Source of the DNA: Planotetraspora sp. A-T 1434
GTDB lineage: Bacteria; Actinomycetota; Actinomycetes; Streptosporangiales; Streptosporangiaceae
Direction of reading: 5' to 3'
NCBI RefSeq assembly: GCF_025420585.1
Contig: NZ_JAOEGB010000002.1
Location: 310,001-374,000 of the forward strand
Length of the DNA stretch: 64,000 nucleotides
Below, in pieces: positions 1 to 8,484 of the stretch (positions within the stretch are counted from its first letter, which is position 1; every line of letters begins with the position of its first letter). The notes beneath the pieces are model-generated. The model had not been told where the DNA came from, made no database searches, and saw only the letters and a list, made by a program, of their open reading frames with translations. A program made the translations under genes and the position numbers.

Positions 1-192
1 TGTTGTGCCCGCGGGATCCGGGAGATTTTGCAATCGGTACCCCGCTTCGACGAACACTGAACCTCCCGACACGCGGGGGGTATGCCGTACAAGGCTCCGG
101 TTAGCCAAATATGGCGAAAACCACAGTATCGACGGTATGACCCACCGCGTTTCGACGGCACATCCAACCACATGTACGGCGCGCACGCTCCA

Positions 193-1659
193 TCAGCGCG
201 CCGACTGCGGCATTCCGGAGGTGGCCCCGGTCCCCGAGAGACGTACCGTCATCACGAGCCCTCCGCCGTCACGGGGGACGGCGGCGACCGATCCGCCGTG
301 CGCCCGGACGATCGCGCGCACGATGGACAAGCCCAGCCCCGCGCCTTTGGCGGATTGGACCCGGTCGGCGTTCAGTCTCCGGAACGGCTCGAACAGGCTC
401 TCCACCTCATACGCGGGAACGTGCGGTCCCGTGTTCGCGACCTGAACAACGGCACCCCCGTCCACAATTCCCGTCCGGACCCAGACTTTTCCTGAGGGGC
501 CAGAGTTGTGCTTGATGCCGTTCTCCACCAGGTTCGACACGCACCGTTCCAGGAGAACCGGATCACCTGTCGTGGGAGCGGGGTGCAGGTCGTATTCGAC
601 CGTGACGTTCTCCTCGGCCGCGAACGGCGCCAGTTGCTCGACGGCCGTCCTGGCCACCTCCTGGACGTCCACGGGCTTGCGGACCGACAGCGCCCGCTCG
701 CTGCGGGCCAGGAGCAGCAGCCCCTCGATCAGCCGCTCGTTGCGGGCGGTGGTGCCCAGGAGGGTGCGTCCGAGCACCTTGAGGTCTTCGGACGCCTCGG
801 GGTCGGAGAGGGCGACCTCCAGGACGGTCCTGTTGATCGCGAGCGGGGTCCTGAGCTCGTGTGAGGCGTTGTCCACGAACCGTCTCTGCGCGTCGAACGC
901 CGTGTTGAGCCGGGTCAGCATCGCGTCGAAGGTGTCCGCTAGCTCCTTGAGCTCGTCGTCGGGCCCGGTCAGGCCGATCCGCTCGTGGGCCAGCGAGGTC
1001 TCCGACAGCTTCCGCGCCGTCGCCGTCATCGTCTTGATCGGCCGCAGCGCCCTGTCCGCCACGACGTATCCAAGTATGAGCGCGAGAATGCCCACCCCCA
1101 GCAGCGCCATGAGCGATCTGGTGAGCAGGTGGGCACGCGCGGACTGGATGGCGTAGTTCTGCGCCTGGGTCCACCAGCCCTGAGCCCACTCGGCATACCC
1201 GGCGGGCGCGCCGTCGGGCACGCCGATCTCCGGCCATGCGGCGCTGATCGACAGACCCACCAGCGTGTACATCACGAACAGGAGCAGGGCTCCGGCGACG
1301 AAGAACAGCGCGCCGTAGGTGAGCGTCAGCCGCCAGCGGATGCTCACGCGCCCCTGGAGAGCCCTGATCTCGTCGATGAGAGTGGGCTTCACCGGGTGGG
1401 CGTTCAAGGGCGGGGGGCCGTCCCAGGCGGGCGGGCCGCTGGGTGGAGGCGCGACCTGGCTGCGATACGGGCCCGTGCCCATCGGAGACGACATCCGCCT
1501 TGCAAGGCCGCCGCCGAGGGTCTCGGCACGCCATCCCGCCTCGGCGTCACCGCCCGGGGGGAGGATCCGCGGGCTCGCCGCCCTGTCCCCCGTCACCGCC
1601 TTGTCCCCCTTGTCCCCCTTGTCCCCGGGCCCGGTGCCGGGCTCACGCGGTGGAGTCAT
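193..1659 (-). CDS. Two-component sensor histidine kinase
   Basis: Membrane sensor kinase of 488 residues. Visible in order: a disordered Gly/Pro/Asp-rich N-terminus with a GDK triplet repeat (residues 12-20), a first membrane segment (about 112-138), a short extracytoplasmic loop, a second membrane segment (about 180-202), HAMP, the phospho-acceptor box ASHELRTPL (His267), the N box (Asn380) and the G box GAGLGLSIV (439-447). The ATG at 1659 is preferred because GGGAGG lies just upstream; a longer reading would overlap the response regulator gene. It follows the regulator gene by 43 bases in the same direction, so the two form an operon. The signal sensed is unknown. Confidence 0.93.
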   Translation of the reverse strand: MTPPREPGTGPGDKGDKGDKAVTGDRAASPRILPPGGDAEAGWRAETLGGGLARRMSSPMGTGPYRSQVAPPPSGPPAWDGPPPLNAHPVKPTLIDEIRALQGRVSIRWRLTLTYGALFFVAGALLLFVMYTLVGLSISAAWPEIGVPDGAPAGYAEWAQGWWTQAQNYAIQSARAHLLTRSLMALLGVGILALILGYVVADRALRPIKTMTATARKLSETSLAHERIGLTGPDDELKELADTFDAMLTRLNTAFDAQRRFVDNASHELRTPLAINRTVLEVALSDPEASEDLKVLGRTLLGTTARNERLIEGLLLLARSERALSVRKPVDVQEVARTAVEQLAPFAAEENVTVEYDLHPAPTTGDPVLLERCVSNLVENGIKHNSGPSGKVWVRTGIVDGGAVVQVANTGPHVPAYEVESLFEPFRRLNADRVQSAKGAGLGLSIVRAIVRAHGGSVAAVPRDGGGLVMTVRLSGTGATSGMPQSAR

Positions 1660-1702
1660 GACCTCGCCTCCCGGGACGTCATCGGAAGATTGCCCCGCCC
1701 GG

Positions 1703-2356
1703 TCACAGCCGGTATCCCACTCCGGGGACGGTCTCGATGGCCTGCGGCTCACCGAGCTTCTTGCGGAGCGTCATCATGGTCACCCGTACGACGTTGGTGA
1801 ACGGGTCGATGTGCTCGTCCCACGCCTTGTCGAGCAGGTCCTCCTGGCTGACGACGGCGCCCTCGGCGCGCATCAGCTCCTCCAGGACGGCGAACTCCTT
1901 CTTGGTCAGCGCGATCTCCTTGCCCTCCCTGGTGACCAGGCGCTTGCCCGGGTCCAGGCGGATCCCGGCGCGCTCCAGCACGGGCGGCAGCGGAGGGGAG
2001 GAGCGCCGGCCGAGGGCGCGCACCCGGGCGATCAGCTCCATGAAGACGAACGGCTTGGCGAGGTAGTCGTCGGCGCCCAGCTCCAGCCCCTCGACCTTGT
2101 CGTCCACGTCGCCGGCGGCCGTCAGCATGATGATCCGCGACGCCGACCGCTGCGCGACGAGCCGGCGGGCCACCTCGTCACCGTGGACCTTGGGCAGGTC
2201 GCGGTCGAGCACGATCACGTCGTAGTCGATGTATCCGGTCTTCTCCAGCGCGGCCGCGCCGTCGTACGCGACGTCCACGGCCATCGCCTCACGGCGGAGT
2301 CCGGTGGCGATCGCGTCAGCGAGCACCCGTTCGTCCTCCACCACAAGCACCCGCAT
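1703..2356 (-). CDS. OmpR-family response regulator
   Basis: DNA-binding response regulator of 217 residues, the partner of the downstream kinase. The receiver domain begins MRVLVVEDE with acidic residues at 8-9, phospho-acceptor Asp51 in VLDRDLP, and Lys101 in the LAKPF motif. The C-terminal winged helix ends in the usual GVGYRL. An in-frame ATG 11 codons upstream exists, but the receiver fold starts exactly at this ATG. Targets are not evident; autoregulation is typical of the family. Confidence 0.94.
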   Translation of the reverse strand: MRVLVVEDERVLADAIATGLRREAMAVDVAYDGAAALEKTGYIDYDVIVLDRDLPKVHGDEVARRLVAQRSASRIIMLTAAGDVDDKVEGLELGADDYLAKPFVFMELIARVRALGRRSSPPLPPVLERAGIRLDPGKRLVTREGKEIALTKKEFAVLEELMRAEGAVVSQEDLLDKAWDEHIDPFTNVVRVTMMTLRKKLGEPQAIETVPGVGYRL

Positions 2357-2598
2357 CAAGATCCTCCTCAGCTGGAACGACGCCTTCATTGTGGCCGTAT
2401 TCGACGTAAGCGGACGGTAAGCGGTTCCCTGGCTCTACGTGAGGTAGAGCACAGGAATTCGATGGTTTGAGGCTGTACCCCCTATGGGTAAGGGCTCGGC
2501 TACACCCCAATTGTCGTGTGCCGGGGAAGGCGCGCTCTCCCCAGGATCCGCTGCGGGGTCTGTGCACGACGCTTTCGCCCCCTGAGAAAGAAGGTGAG

Positions 2599-2763
2599 AT
2601 GGGCGAGTTCACGACCACGATCGAAACCCGGCTCGACCAGGCCTACAAAGGTCTAGAGGAGGCCACGTCGAACGGGGACGATTTCCTCGCCGACACCCTC
2701 ACCGCCGAGATCGAAGACCTGCGGCGTCTCGCAGACGATCACGGCGTGCCGATCCAGCGTTAA
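2599..2763 (+). CDS. Small conserved acidic protein
   Basis: A 54-residue cytoplasmic protein beginning MGEFTTTIETRLDQAYKG. The start is set by GAAGGTGAG just upstream. The sequence is helical and acidic, with no cysteines and no membrane segment. It resembles small proteins often annotated as hypothetical in actinomycetes; I do not recognise a function. It stands alone, divergent from the two-component operon, and is followed by a strong hairpin. Confidence 0.7.
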   Translation: MGEFTTTIETRLDQAYKGLEEATSNGDDFLADTLTAEIEDLRRLADDHGVPIQR

Positions 2764-2775
2764 ACGACGACCAGG

Positions 2776-2811
2776 GACGCGGGGGCTCGCCTCAGGGCGG
2801 GCCCCCGCGTC
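2776..2811. terminator. Bidirectional hairpin terminator
   Basis: A perfect 11-bp stem, GACGCGGGGGC (2776-2786) pairing with GCCCCCGCGTC (2801-2811) around a 14-nt loop. It sits between the convergent small gene ending at 2763 and the phosphatase gene ending at 2846. There is no U tract, as is usual in GC-rich actinomycetes. Confidence 0.7.
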
Positions 2812-2845
2812 GTGTCTCCGGCCGGCACCGGCGAGAGGCTCATGA

Positions 2846-3667
2846 TCAGTCGTGTTCGGGGTCGAGGGACACGAGCAGGTCGTGGAGGTCCTCGAAGAGC
2901 CCGGGGGCCGCGCACACCGCCATCTCGACGCTCGGCGGCCTGCCGTTGAGACCCGCGATGCGGGCACCCGCCTCGGCCGCGATGAGTCCCCCGGCCGCGT
3001 GGTCCCAGTAGTTGGTGCCGCGCTCGTAGTAGGCGTCCACCCGTCCCGAGGCGACCGAGCAGAGGTCGATCGCGCAGGAGCCGCCGCGCCTGATGTCACG
3101 GACCCTCGGAAGCACCTGGGACAGCACCTCCGCCTGAACGCGGCGCCGTTCCGCCGCGTAGCCGAACCCGGTGGCGACCAGCGCCCGGTCGAGCGGAACC
3201 CCGGTGTTGCACCGCAGCCGCTCTCCGGCCAGCCACGCTCCCCCGCCCTTGGACGCGGTGAACAGCTCGCCGCGCGGGACGTTGTTCACCACGCCCGCGA
3301 CGATCTCGCCGTCCACCTCGACGGCGATGCTGACGGCCCAGTCGGGCACGCCGTACAGGAAGTTCACGGTGCCGTCGATCGGGTCGACCACCCAGCGGGC
3401 GCCTCCGTCGCCGGGCGTGGCGCCGCCTTCCTCGCCCAGGATCGCGTCGTACGGCCTGGCCTGGCCGACGCGGGTGCGGATCAGCTGCTCGGCGGCCCGG
3501 TCGAGGGCCGTCACGACGTCGGTCGGGCTGGACTTGGTCGCCAGAACCTCGGGCCGGGCGGGACGCTTGGCGAGGAGCATCTGGCCTGCCTCCTCCGCGA
3601 TGGCCACCGCCAGTTCCAGCAGCCCCGCCCCCTCGGCGTGATCATGCACAGGTTCCCGATCACCCAT
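2846..3667 (-). CDS. Inositol monophosphatase family protein
   Basis: Metal-dependent sugar or inositol phosphatase of 273 residues. It carries GEE (78-80), the family signature DPIDGTVNF (95-103) and the C-terminal WDHAAGGLIAAEAG motif that holds the last metal-binding Asp. The exact substrate (inositol-1-phosphate, histidinol-phosphate or another) cannot be told. Residues 3-12 are encoded by a copy of an intergenic repeat (3636-3660), and the Shine-Dalgarno-like purine run comes from a second copy just upstream. A repeat insertion may therefore have rebuilt the start; a GTG at 3607 is an alternative but lacks a good ribosome binding site. Confidence 0.88.
   Translation of the reverse strand: MGDREPVHDHAEGAGLLELAVAIAEEAGQMLLAKRPARPEVLATKSSPTDVVTALDRAAEQLIRTRVGQARPYDAILGEEGGATPGDGGARWVVDPIDGTVNFLYGVPDWAVSIAVEVDGEIVAGVVNNVPRGELFTASKGGGAWLAGERLRCNTGVPLDRALVATGFGYAAERRRVQAEVLSQVLPRVRDIRRGGSCAIDLCSVASGRVDAYYERGTNYWDHAAGGLIAAEAGARIAGLNGRPPSVEMAVCAAPGLFEDLHDLLVSLDPEHD
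3636..3660 (-). repeat. GTGCATGATCACG repeat, copy 1
   Basis: On the minus strand it reads GGGAACCTGTGCATGATCAC followed by GC and a G-rich tail. It lies inside the first codons of the phosphatase gene. It is one of five clear copies in the window. Confidence 0.65.
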
Positions 3668-3688
3668 TCCGACCTTCCCCCTCCTGGT

Positions 3689-3715
3689 ACGTGATCATGC
3701 ACGGGTTCCCGATCA
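3689..3715 (-). repeat. GTGCATGATCACG repeat, copy 2
   Basis: Minus-strand copy with GGGAACCCGTGCATGATCAC, followed by the tail TACCAGGAGGGGGAAGG. The tail is nearly identical to that of copy 3, so the repeated unit is about 45 bp rather than only the palindromic core. Confidence 0.65.
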
Positions 3716-3851
3716 TCGCGTGCGGCCAGCGCGGACACGGTCCGCGATCATGCAGTCGGGACGATGCTGATACTTCTTCGCATTTACGCATAAGTCAGCG
3801 TATTTACCGACTGCATGGTCACGAATGGCATCCTCCCAGATCAACAGCCAT

Positions 3852-3878
3852 GATCCGGAATGTGTGCATGATCACGCA
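3852..3878 (+). repeat. GTGCATGATCACG repeat, copy 3
   Basis: Plus-strand copy: CCGGAATGTGTGCATGATCA then CGCACCAGGAGGGGGCAGG. Similarity to copy 2 continues through the purine-rich tail to about 3892. Confidence 0.65.
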
Positions 3879-3905
3879 CCAGGAGGGGGCAGGGGGCGAT
3901 ACCTG

Positions 3906-3930
3906 CCACAGAACCTGTGCATGATCACGC
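3906..3930 (+). repeat. GTGCATGATCACG repeat, copy 4
   Basis: Plus-strand copy AGAACCTGTGCATGATCACG. Its palindrome supplies the TGA stop codon (read on the minus strand) of the S9 peptidase gene that ends at 3925. Confidence 0.65.
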
Positions 3931-5931
3931 CGTGGAGGTGGGCCGGGTCCAGGGGGCGCCGAGCACGTGGTGTTCCAGAAACGCCAGCACGGTCTCGTAC
4001 CAGGCCACGGCGTTGCCCGGGTTGAGCACCCAGTGGTTCTCGTCCGGGAAGTAGAGGAACTTCGACTCGACCCCGGAACGCTGGAGATCCCACCAGAGGC
4101 GCAGCCCCTCGCCGATCGGGACGCGGTAGTCCTTGTCCCCGTGGATCACCAGCATCGGAGTGGTGATCTTGTCCAGCGAGTGGTGGGGGGACAGCCGCGC
4201 GAGACGGTCGGAGCCCGGCCTGCCGAACTCCCGCTGCCAGTACATCGAGGCGTCCGTCGTCCCGGCGAACTGGTCGAGGTTCCAGAGCGACGCGTGGGTC
4301 ACGATGGCCTTGAACCGGTCGGTGTGCCCGGCCACCCAGTTGGCCATGTAGCCGCCGAAGGAGCCGCCCATGGCCGCGATCCGCTGGTCGTCGATGTCCG
4401 GCCGCTTGAGGCACTCGTCCGTGATCGCCATCAGGTCGCCGTGGGTGACCGGCCCCCACTCGCCCCATCCCCTGTCGATCATCGCCTGGCCGTAGCCGGT
4501 GGACAGGCAGGGGTCCGGGAGCAGCACGGCATAGCCGTTCTTCGCCATGATCCACGGGTTCCAGCGCCACGACCAGTCGTTCCAGCTGCCCAGCGGTCCC
4601 CCGTGGATCCACAGCAGGAACGGCGCGGGGCTCTCGGCCGAGGCGCCGGCGGGCAGGACGAGCCAGCCGCGGATCTCGGTGCCGTCGTCGGCGACCGCGC
4701 TCACCTCGGTCAGCGTGCCCGGCAGGTCCAGAGCGGGCGTGGGCGAGGGCAGATCGGTGACCGAACCGTCCGGGGAGATCCGCACGGGCCGCGGCGGCGA
4801 GTCGACCGCGCCGCGCAGCGCGTAAAGCGAGCCGTCGGGAGCCGGACACAGGTCGTAGTAGGCCCCGTCGTCCGGAGTGAGCCTCTCGACCGGCGAATCG
4901 AGCGAGACATCCAGGGGGATGCGGAAGACCGGGCGGCGGCCCAGGTGGTCGGCGGCGACGAAGAGCGCGTCCGACGAGGGCGCCCACGCTACGGCGGCCG
5001 GGAACAGCTCGCCCCCGAGCGCCCGGCCCTCCCCCGTCGCCAGGTCGACGACCCACAGCTCGGCGGAGGACGACACCGTCTCGGTGGCGTGCCGTTCCCT
5101 CGTGCAGGCGACGAACCGCCCGTCCGGGGAGACCACCAGGGGGCCGCCGAAGTCGTGGGACTCCGACGCGGCGAGCGTGCGGCGGGAGCCCGGGCCGGCG
5201 GCCACGTCGAAGGCGGCCAGCTCGTGCCGCGACTCGCCGTTCGGGAGCGGGACGCGCCAGGTGGTGATCACCGTGGAGCCGTCAGGCGTGAGAGCGAAGT
5301 CGGCGTTGTCGAGAGCCCTGCCCGGCTCGGGCGTCAGGTCCACGGCGCCGTCGAACGCGCCCTCCGCCCCCGGCCCGTCGCCGGCGGCGGCCGCGAACAG
5401 CCGGGTCTCCGCCGGACCGAGGTCGTGGTCCCAGTAGCGGATCGGGTAGCTCTCGTGCAGGATCGCGCTGATCCCGGCGTCCTTGCGGGCCTTGCGGCGC
5501 TCCTCCTCCGTGGCGGCGTCACCGGGGAGGACCTGGGCCGCGTAGACGACGGTCCCGCCCGCCGCCCGCACTCCCCCGATCCCGCCGGGCCGCGTCGCGA
5601 TCCGCCGGGGCTCGCCGCGCTCGGGCAGCAGCCACAGCGCCGGGACCTCCTCGTCACCGTCCTTGACCGTCGCGTCGGGCCGCCGGGAGACGAACAGCAC
5701 CTCGCCCCCGGGGGCGAACTGCGCGCCCGCCTCTCCCTTCGCCGACCTGGTCAGCCGGTACGGCGTGGCGTCCGGGTCGAGTGGGATCTCCCACAGGGCC
5801 GTGCCGTACGACTTCCCGTCGGGGTTGAGGGACTGGACCACGGACACGAGCCGGGTCCCGTCGGGCGAGAGCCGCAGCGACACCACACGCGGCAGGGCAA
5901 CGTAATTACGGATGTCAGGAAATTGGCTCAC
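3925..5931 (-). CDS. S9-family peptidase (prolyl oligopeptidase type)
   Basis: A 668-residue serine peptidase, probably an acylaminoacyl- or dipeptidyl-peptidase, starting at GTG. An N-terminal beta-propeller-like part with SPDG repeats precedes an alpha/beta-hydrolase domain. The catalytic triad is visible: Ser524 in GGSFGGYMANW, Asp601 in HGDKDYRVP and His633 in ENHW. There is no signal peptide, so it is predicted cytoplasmic. The length fits the family. Its stop codon lies within an intergenic repeat copy. It is divergent from the ferrochelatase gene with a 90-bp gap. Confidence 0.92.
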   Translation of the reverse strand: MSQFPDIRNYVALPRVVSLRLSPDGTRLVSVVQSLNPDGKSYGTALWEIPLDPDATPYRLTRSAKGEAGAQFAPGGEVLFVSRRPDATVKDGDEEVPALWLLPERGEPRRIATRPGGIGGVRAAGGTVVYAAQVLPGDAATEEERRKARKDAGISAILHESYPIRYWDHDLGPAETRLFAAAAGDGPGAEGAFDGAVDLTPEPGRALDNADFALTPDGSTVITTWRVPLPNGESRHELAAFDVAAGPGSRRTLAASESHDFGGPLVVSPDGRFVACTRERHATETVSSSAELWVVDLATGEGRALGGELFPAAVAWAPSSDALFVAADHLGRRPVFRIPLDVSLDSPVERLTPDDGAYYDLCPAPDGSLYALRGAVDSPPRPVRISPDGSVTDLPSPTPALDLPGTLTEVSAVADDGTEIRGWLVLPAGASAESPAPFLLWIHGGPLGSWNDWSWRWNPWIMAKNGYAVLLPDPCLSTGYGQAMIDRGWGEWGPVTHGDLMAITDECLKRPDIDDQRIAAMGGSFGGYMANWVAGHTDRFKAIVTHASLWNLDQFAGTTDASMYWQREFGRPGSDRLARLSPHHSLDKITTPMLVIHGDKDYRVPIGEGLRLWWDLQRSGVESKFLYFPDENHWVLNPGNAVAWYETVLAFLEHHVLGAPWTRPTSTA

Positions 5932-6021
5932 CGATCGAACCTACCCGGATCTTCGGGCCGTCCCCAACGCTTTACGCCTCCCGCGTAGGACCGGCCCCCG
6001 GCGCGCGTAGGGTGTGGGGTC

Positions 6022-7011
6022 ATGGGGAGCACCAACGCCTACGACGCGCTACTCGTCGTCTCGTTCGGGGGGCCGGAGAAGCCCGAGGACGTCATGCCGT
6101 TCCTGGAAAACGTGGTCCGCGGTCGCGGGGTGCCGCGTGAGCGGCTGCTCGAGGTCGAGGCGCACTACCAGGGCTTCGGCGGGGTCAGCCCGATCAACCG
6201 GCAGTGCCGTGACCTGATCGACGCGCTCGACGTGGACTTGCCGGTCTACTGGGGCAACCGGAACTGGCATCCGTTCCTGGAGGACACCGTCCGCCAGATG
6301 GCCGCCGACGGGGTCCGCAAGGCGGCGGCGTTCGTCACGGCGGCCTACAGCTCCTACTCGAGCTGCCGGCAGTACCTCGACGACATCACGCGGGCGCGGG
6401 CGAGCGTCCCGGGCGCCCCGGAGATCGTCAAGCTCCGCCACTACTTCGACCACCCGGGCTTCATCGCGGCGATGGCCGACCACACCCGCGAGGCGCTGGA
6501 CCGGCTTCCCCAGGCCGAGCGGGACGGCGCGCGCCTCGTCTTCACCGCGCACAGCATCCCCGTCTCCATGGCCCGTACGGCCGGGCCGTCCGGCGGGGCG
6601 TACGAGGCCCAGCTCCGGAGGGCCGCCGCGCTCGTCACCGAACAGGTGAAGGCGCAGGACGCAGGGCGGCCGTGGGACCTGGTCTGGCAGAGCCGCAGCG
6701 GCCCGCCGCACATCCCGTGGCTGGAGCCCGACGTCTCCGACCATCTGGAGGCGCTCCACGCCGAGGGCGTCCGGGCGGCCGTGCTCGTGCCCATCGGATT
6801 CGTCTCCGACCACATGGAGGTCGTCTACGACCTCGACGTCGAGGCGGCGGCCACGGCGGACAAGCTCGGGATGGCGCTCACCAGGGCGGCCACGGCGGGC
6901 ACGCATCCGAGGTTCGTGTCCATGGTGAGCGAGCTGCTCGCCGAGCCGGAGCCCGCGCCCTGCGCCGCCACCTGCTGCCCGGCCCCCGTCAGGCGACCGG
7001 CGGCCTCGTAG
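6022..7011 (+). CDS. hemH: Ferrochelatase (probably coproporphyrin ferrochelatase)
   Basis: A 329-residue enzyme inserting Fe2+ into a porphyrin for haem synthesis. It begins with YDALLVVSFGGPEKPEDV, has YQGFGGVSPIN, catalytic His177 in TAHSIP, and a Ser-rich motif with Cys115. Actinobacteria use the coproporphyrin-dependent route, so the CpfC activity is the likely one (family knowledge). The C-terminus carries Cys314, Cys318 and Cys319. With Cys115 these could ligate a [2Fe-2S] cluster of the kind reported in some bacterial ferrochelatases, which is inference. No other haem genes are adjacent. Confidence 0.93.
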   Translation: MGSTNAYDALLVVSFGGPEKPEDVMPFLENVVRGRGVPRERLLEVEAHYQGFGGVSPINRQCRDLIDALDVDLPVYWGNRNWHPFLEDTVRQMAADGVRKAAAFVTAAYSSYSSCRQYLDDITRARASVPGAPEIVKLRHYFDHPGFIAAMADHTREALDRLPQAERDGARLVFTAHSIPVSMARTAGPSGGAYEAQLRRAAALVTEQVKAQDAGRPWDLVWQSRSGPPHIPWLEPDVSDHLEALHAEGVRAAVLVPIGFVSDHMEVVYDLDVEAAATADKLGMALTRAATAGTHPRFVSMVSELLAEPEPAPCAATCCPAPVRRPAAS

Positions 7012-7043
7012 AGCCTCATAGGAGCACCTCCAGGCTCGGGAGC

Positions 7044-8261
7044 TCACGAGTACGTGCGGGCATAGGCGGTGGCGAGGGACAGGACCCGGTCCACGTAGGC
7101 CCAGGAGTGGTTGTAGAACCACACCGACTTCCTGAGCTTCTCGCCGCCGAGCCCCGCGCCGTTCGCGCACAGATACTTGGCGGCGGCCGGGACGGCGTCG
7201 TAGGCGCTCCAGATGTCGGCCTGGCCGTCCCCGTCGCCGTCGACCCCGTAGGACTTCCAGGTGCTCGGCATGAACTGCATGGGTCCGAGCGCTCCCGCCG
7301 ACGACGGCCCGTTGTTGCGCCCATGGCCGCTCTCCACCTGACCGATGGCGGCGAGCACGGTCCAGGAAAGGCCGGGGCAGAGGGTCGCGGCCCGCTGGTA
7401 GAGCTCCAGGTAGCTCTCGGGCCGTCCCACGAGCGCCTGCCGCGCCGCCGGCGGGGGCTTGGGGTCGGCACGGGCCGGGCCCATGGTCACCACCTGGGCC
7501 TTGGGGCCCAGAAGACGTCCGACGCGGTGCTCGTCGACCTTGCCGGAGTCGCCGTGGACGAGCACGACCACCCCGGAGGCGAAGCCGAGTTTCCGCCCGA
7601 GATCCTTGCTGATCAGGCCGTCCACCCCCGGAAGCCCCAGCGACGCCGAGGCCGCCACCCGCAGCCGCGGGCCGCCGTCGAGCTGGTATTCGGCGCCAAG
7701 GACCATGCCCAGCCGCTTGATCGTCGCGCCGTCGGCCACGAACTCGTTCCGGGCCAGGGCGCTCCACACCTCCGGGTGCTCGGCCACCGGCTTGGGGGTC
7801 CACGACCGGAACTGGGCGGGATCGACGGCGAGCAGTTGAAGGCCGTTGCCGGAGATGCGCACCGTGCCACCGTCGGTGGCCGCCACCTTCTGCACGTGGC
7901 GGAGAGCGGCGATCTTCCGTAGCGTCCTGGCCGACACCGGGGACGGCGAGATCGCCATGAGCCGTGGCGGGGTGACCTGGACACCGGGACCGCCGATGAC
8001 CGGCGAGTTCGACGGCAGCGTGGGATCCGGCACGAGCGCCGCGGCCGGGCTCTGAGCGGCTGTGTCTCCCTCGCCTACGGCTCCCTCGCCTCTGTCCCCC
8101 GCGCCCGTGTCTCCCTCGCCTATGGAGACACCGGGCGTTCCAGCGCCGTCCAGGATCAAGAAGGCGCATCCCGAGGCGATGACGACCGTGATCACCGCCG
8201 CGAGCCCGGCCACGAGGGTGCGAAGGGTTGTGAACCGGGGAACAGGGCGCACAAGGCTCAC
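7044..8261 (-). CDS. Secreted or anchored lytic transglycosylase (SLT domain)
   Basis: Peptidoglycan-cleaving enzyme of 405 residues starting at GTG. A hydrophobic N-terminal segment (about 12-38) contains ASGC, which could be a weak lipobox or a membrane anchor. A Pro/Gly-rich linker and a region of unknown fold follow, then a C-terminal SLT domain (about 285-395) with catalytic Glu310 in GQVESGHG and the motif GALGPMQFMPSTW. An Asp/Gly run (DGDGDGQAD) just after it resembles a calcium-binding loop. It overlaps no neighbour and is divergent from the MFS gene. Confidence 0.88.
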   Translation of the reverse strand: MSLVRPVPRFTTLRTLVAGLAAVITVVIASGCAFLILDGAGTPGVSIGEGDTGAGDRGEGAVGEGDTAAQSPAAALVPDPTLPSNSPVIGGPGVQVTPPRLMAISPSPVSARTLRKIAALRHVQKVAATDGGTVRISGNGLQLLAVDPAQFRSWTPKPVAEHPEVWSALARNEFVADGATIKRLGMVLGAEYQLDGGPRLRVAASASLGLPGVDGLISKDLGRKLGFASGVVVLVHGDSGKVDEHRVGRLLGPKAQVVTMGPARADPKPPPAARQALVGRPESYLELYQRAATLCPGLSWTVLAAIGQVESGHGRNNGPSSAGALGPMQFMPSTWKSYGVDGDGDGQADIWSAYDAVPAAAKYLCANGAGLGGEKLRKSVWFYNHSWAYVDRVLSLATAYARTYS

Positions 8262-8484
8262 GTTAAACCCTTCATCCCAGAGACGTAAAAATCACTTGCA
8301 CTTGACGGGCCGGTGCGTCAGGGTAAAAGGTACGCAAAGGTTCAAATAGGATAAAACACCGTCCGCGTGCCATGGGTGCGATCACCCGCGGCCGCCCGCC
8401 ACTCCAGTTGGCGCGCCCGGACGCACGGCGACCTCTCCTCCGGGTGAGATCGCCGCACAAGGCAGTGCCGAAGGGGAATGCGAC

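Noticed and set aside
1603-1630. Tandem TTGTCCCCC repeats as a regulatory site
   Set aside because: They encode the GDK repeat in the kinase N-terminus and are explained as coding slippage repeats.
6049-8169. A 706-residue minus-strand open frame
   Set aside because: It is antisense to ferrochelatase and out of frame with the transglycosylase; composition is typical GC-rich shadow coding.
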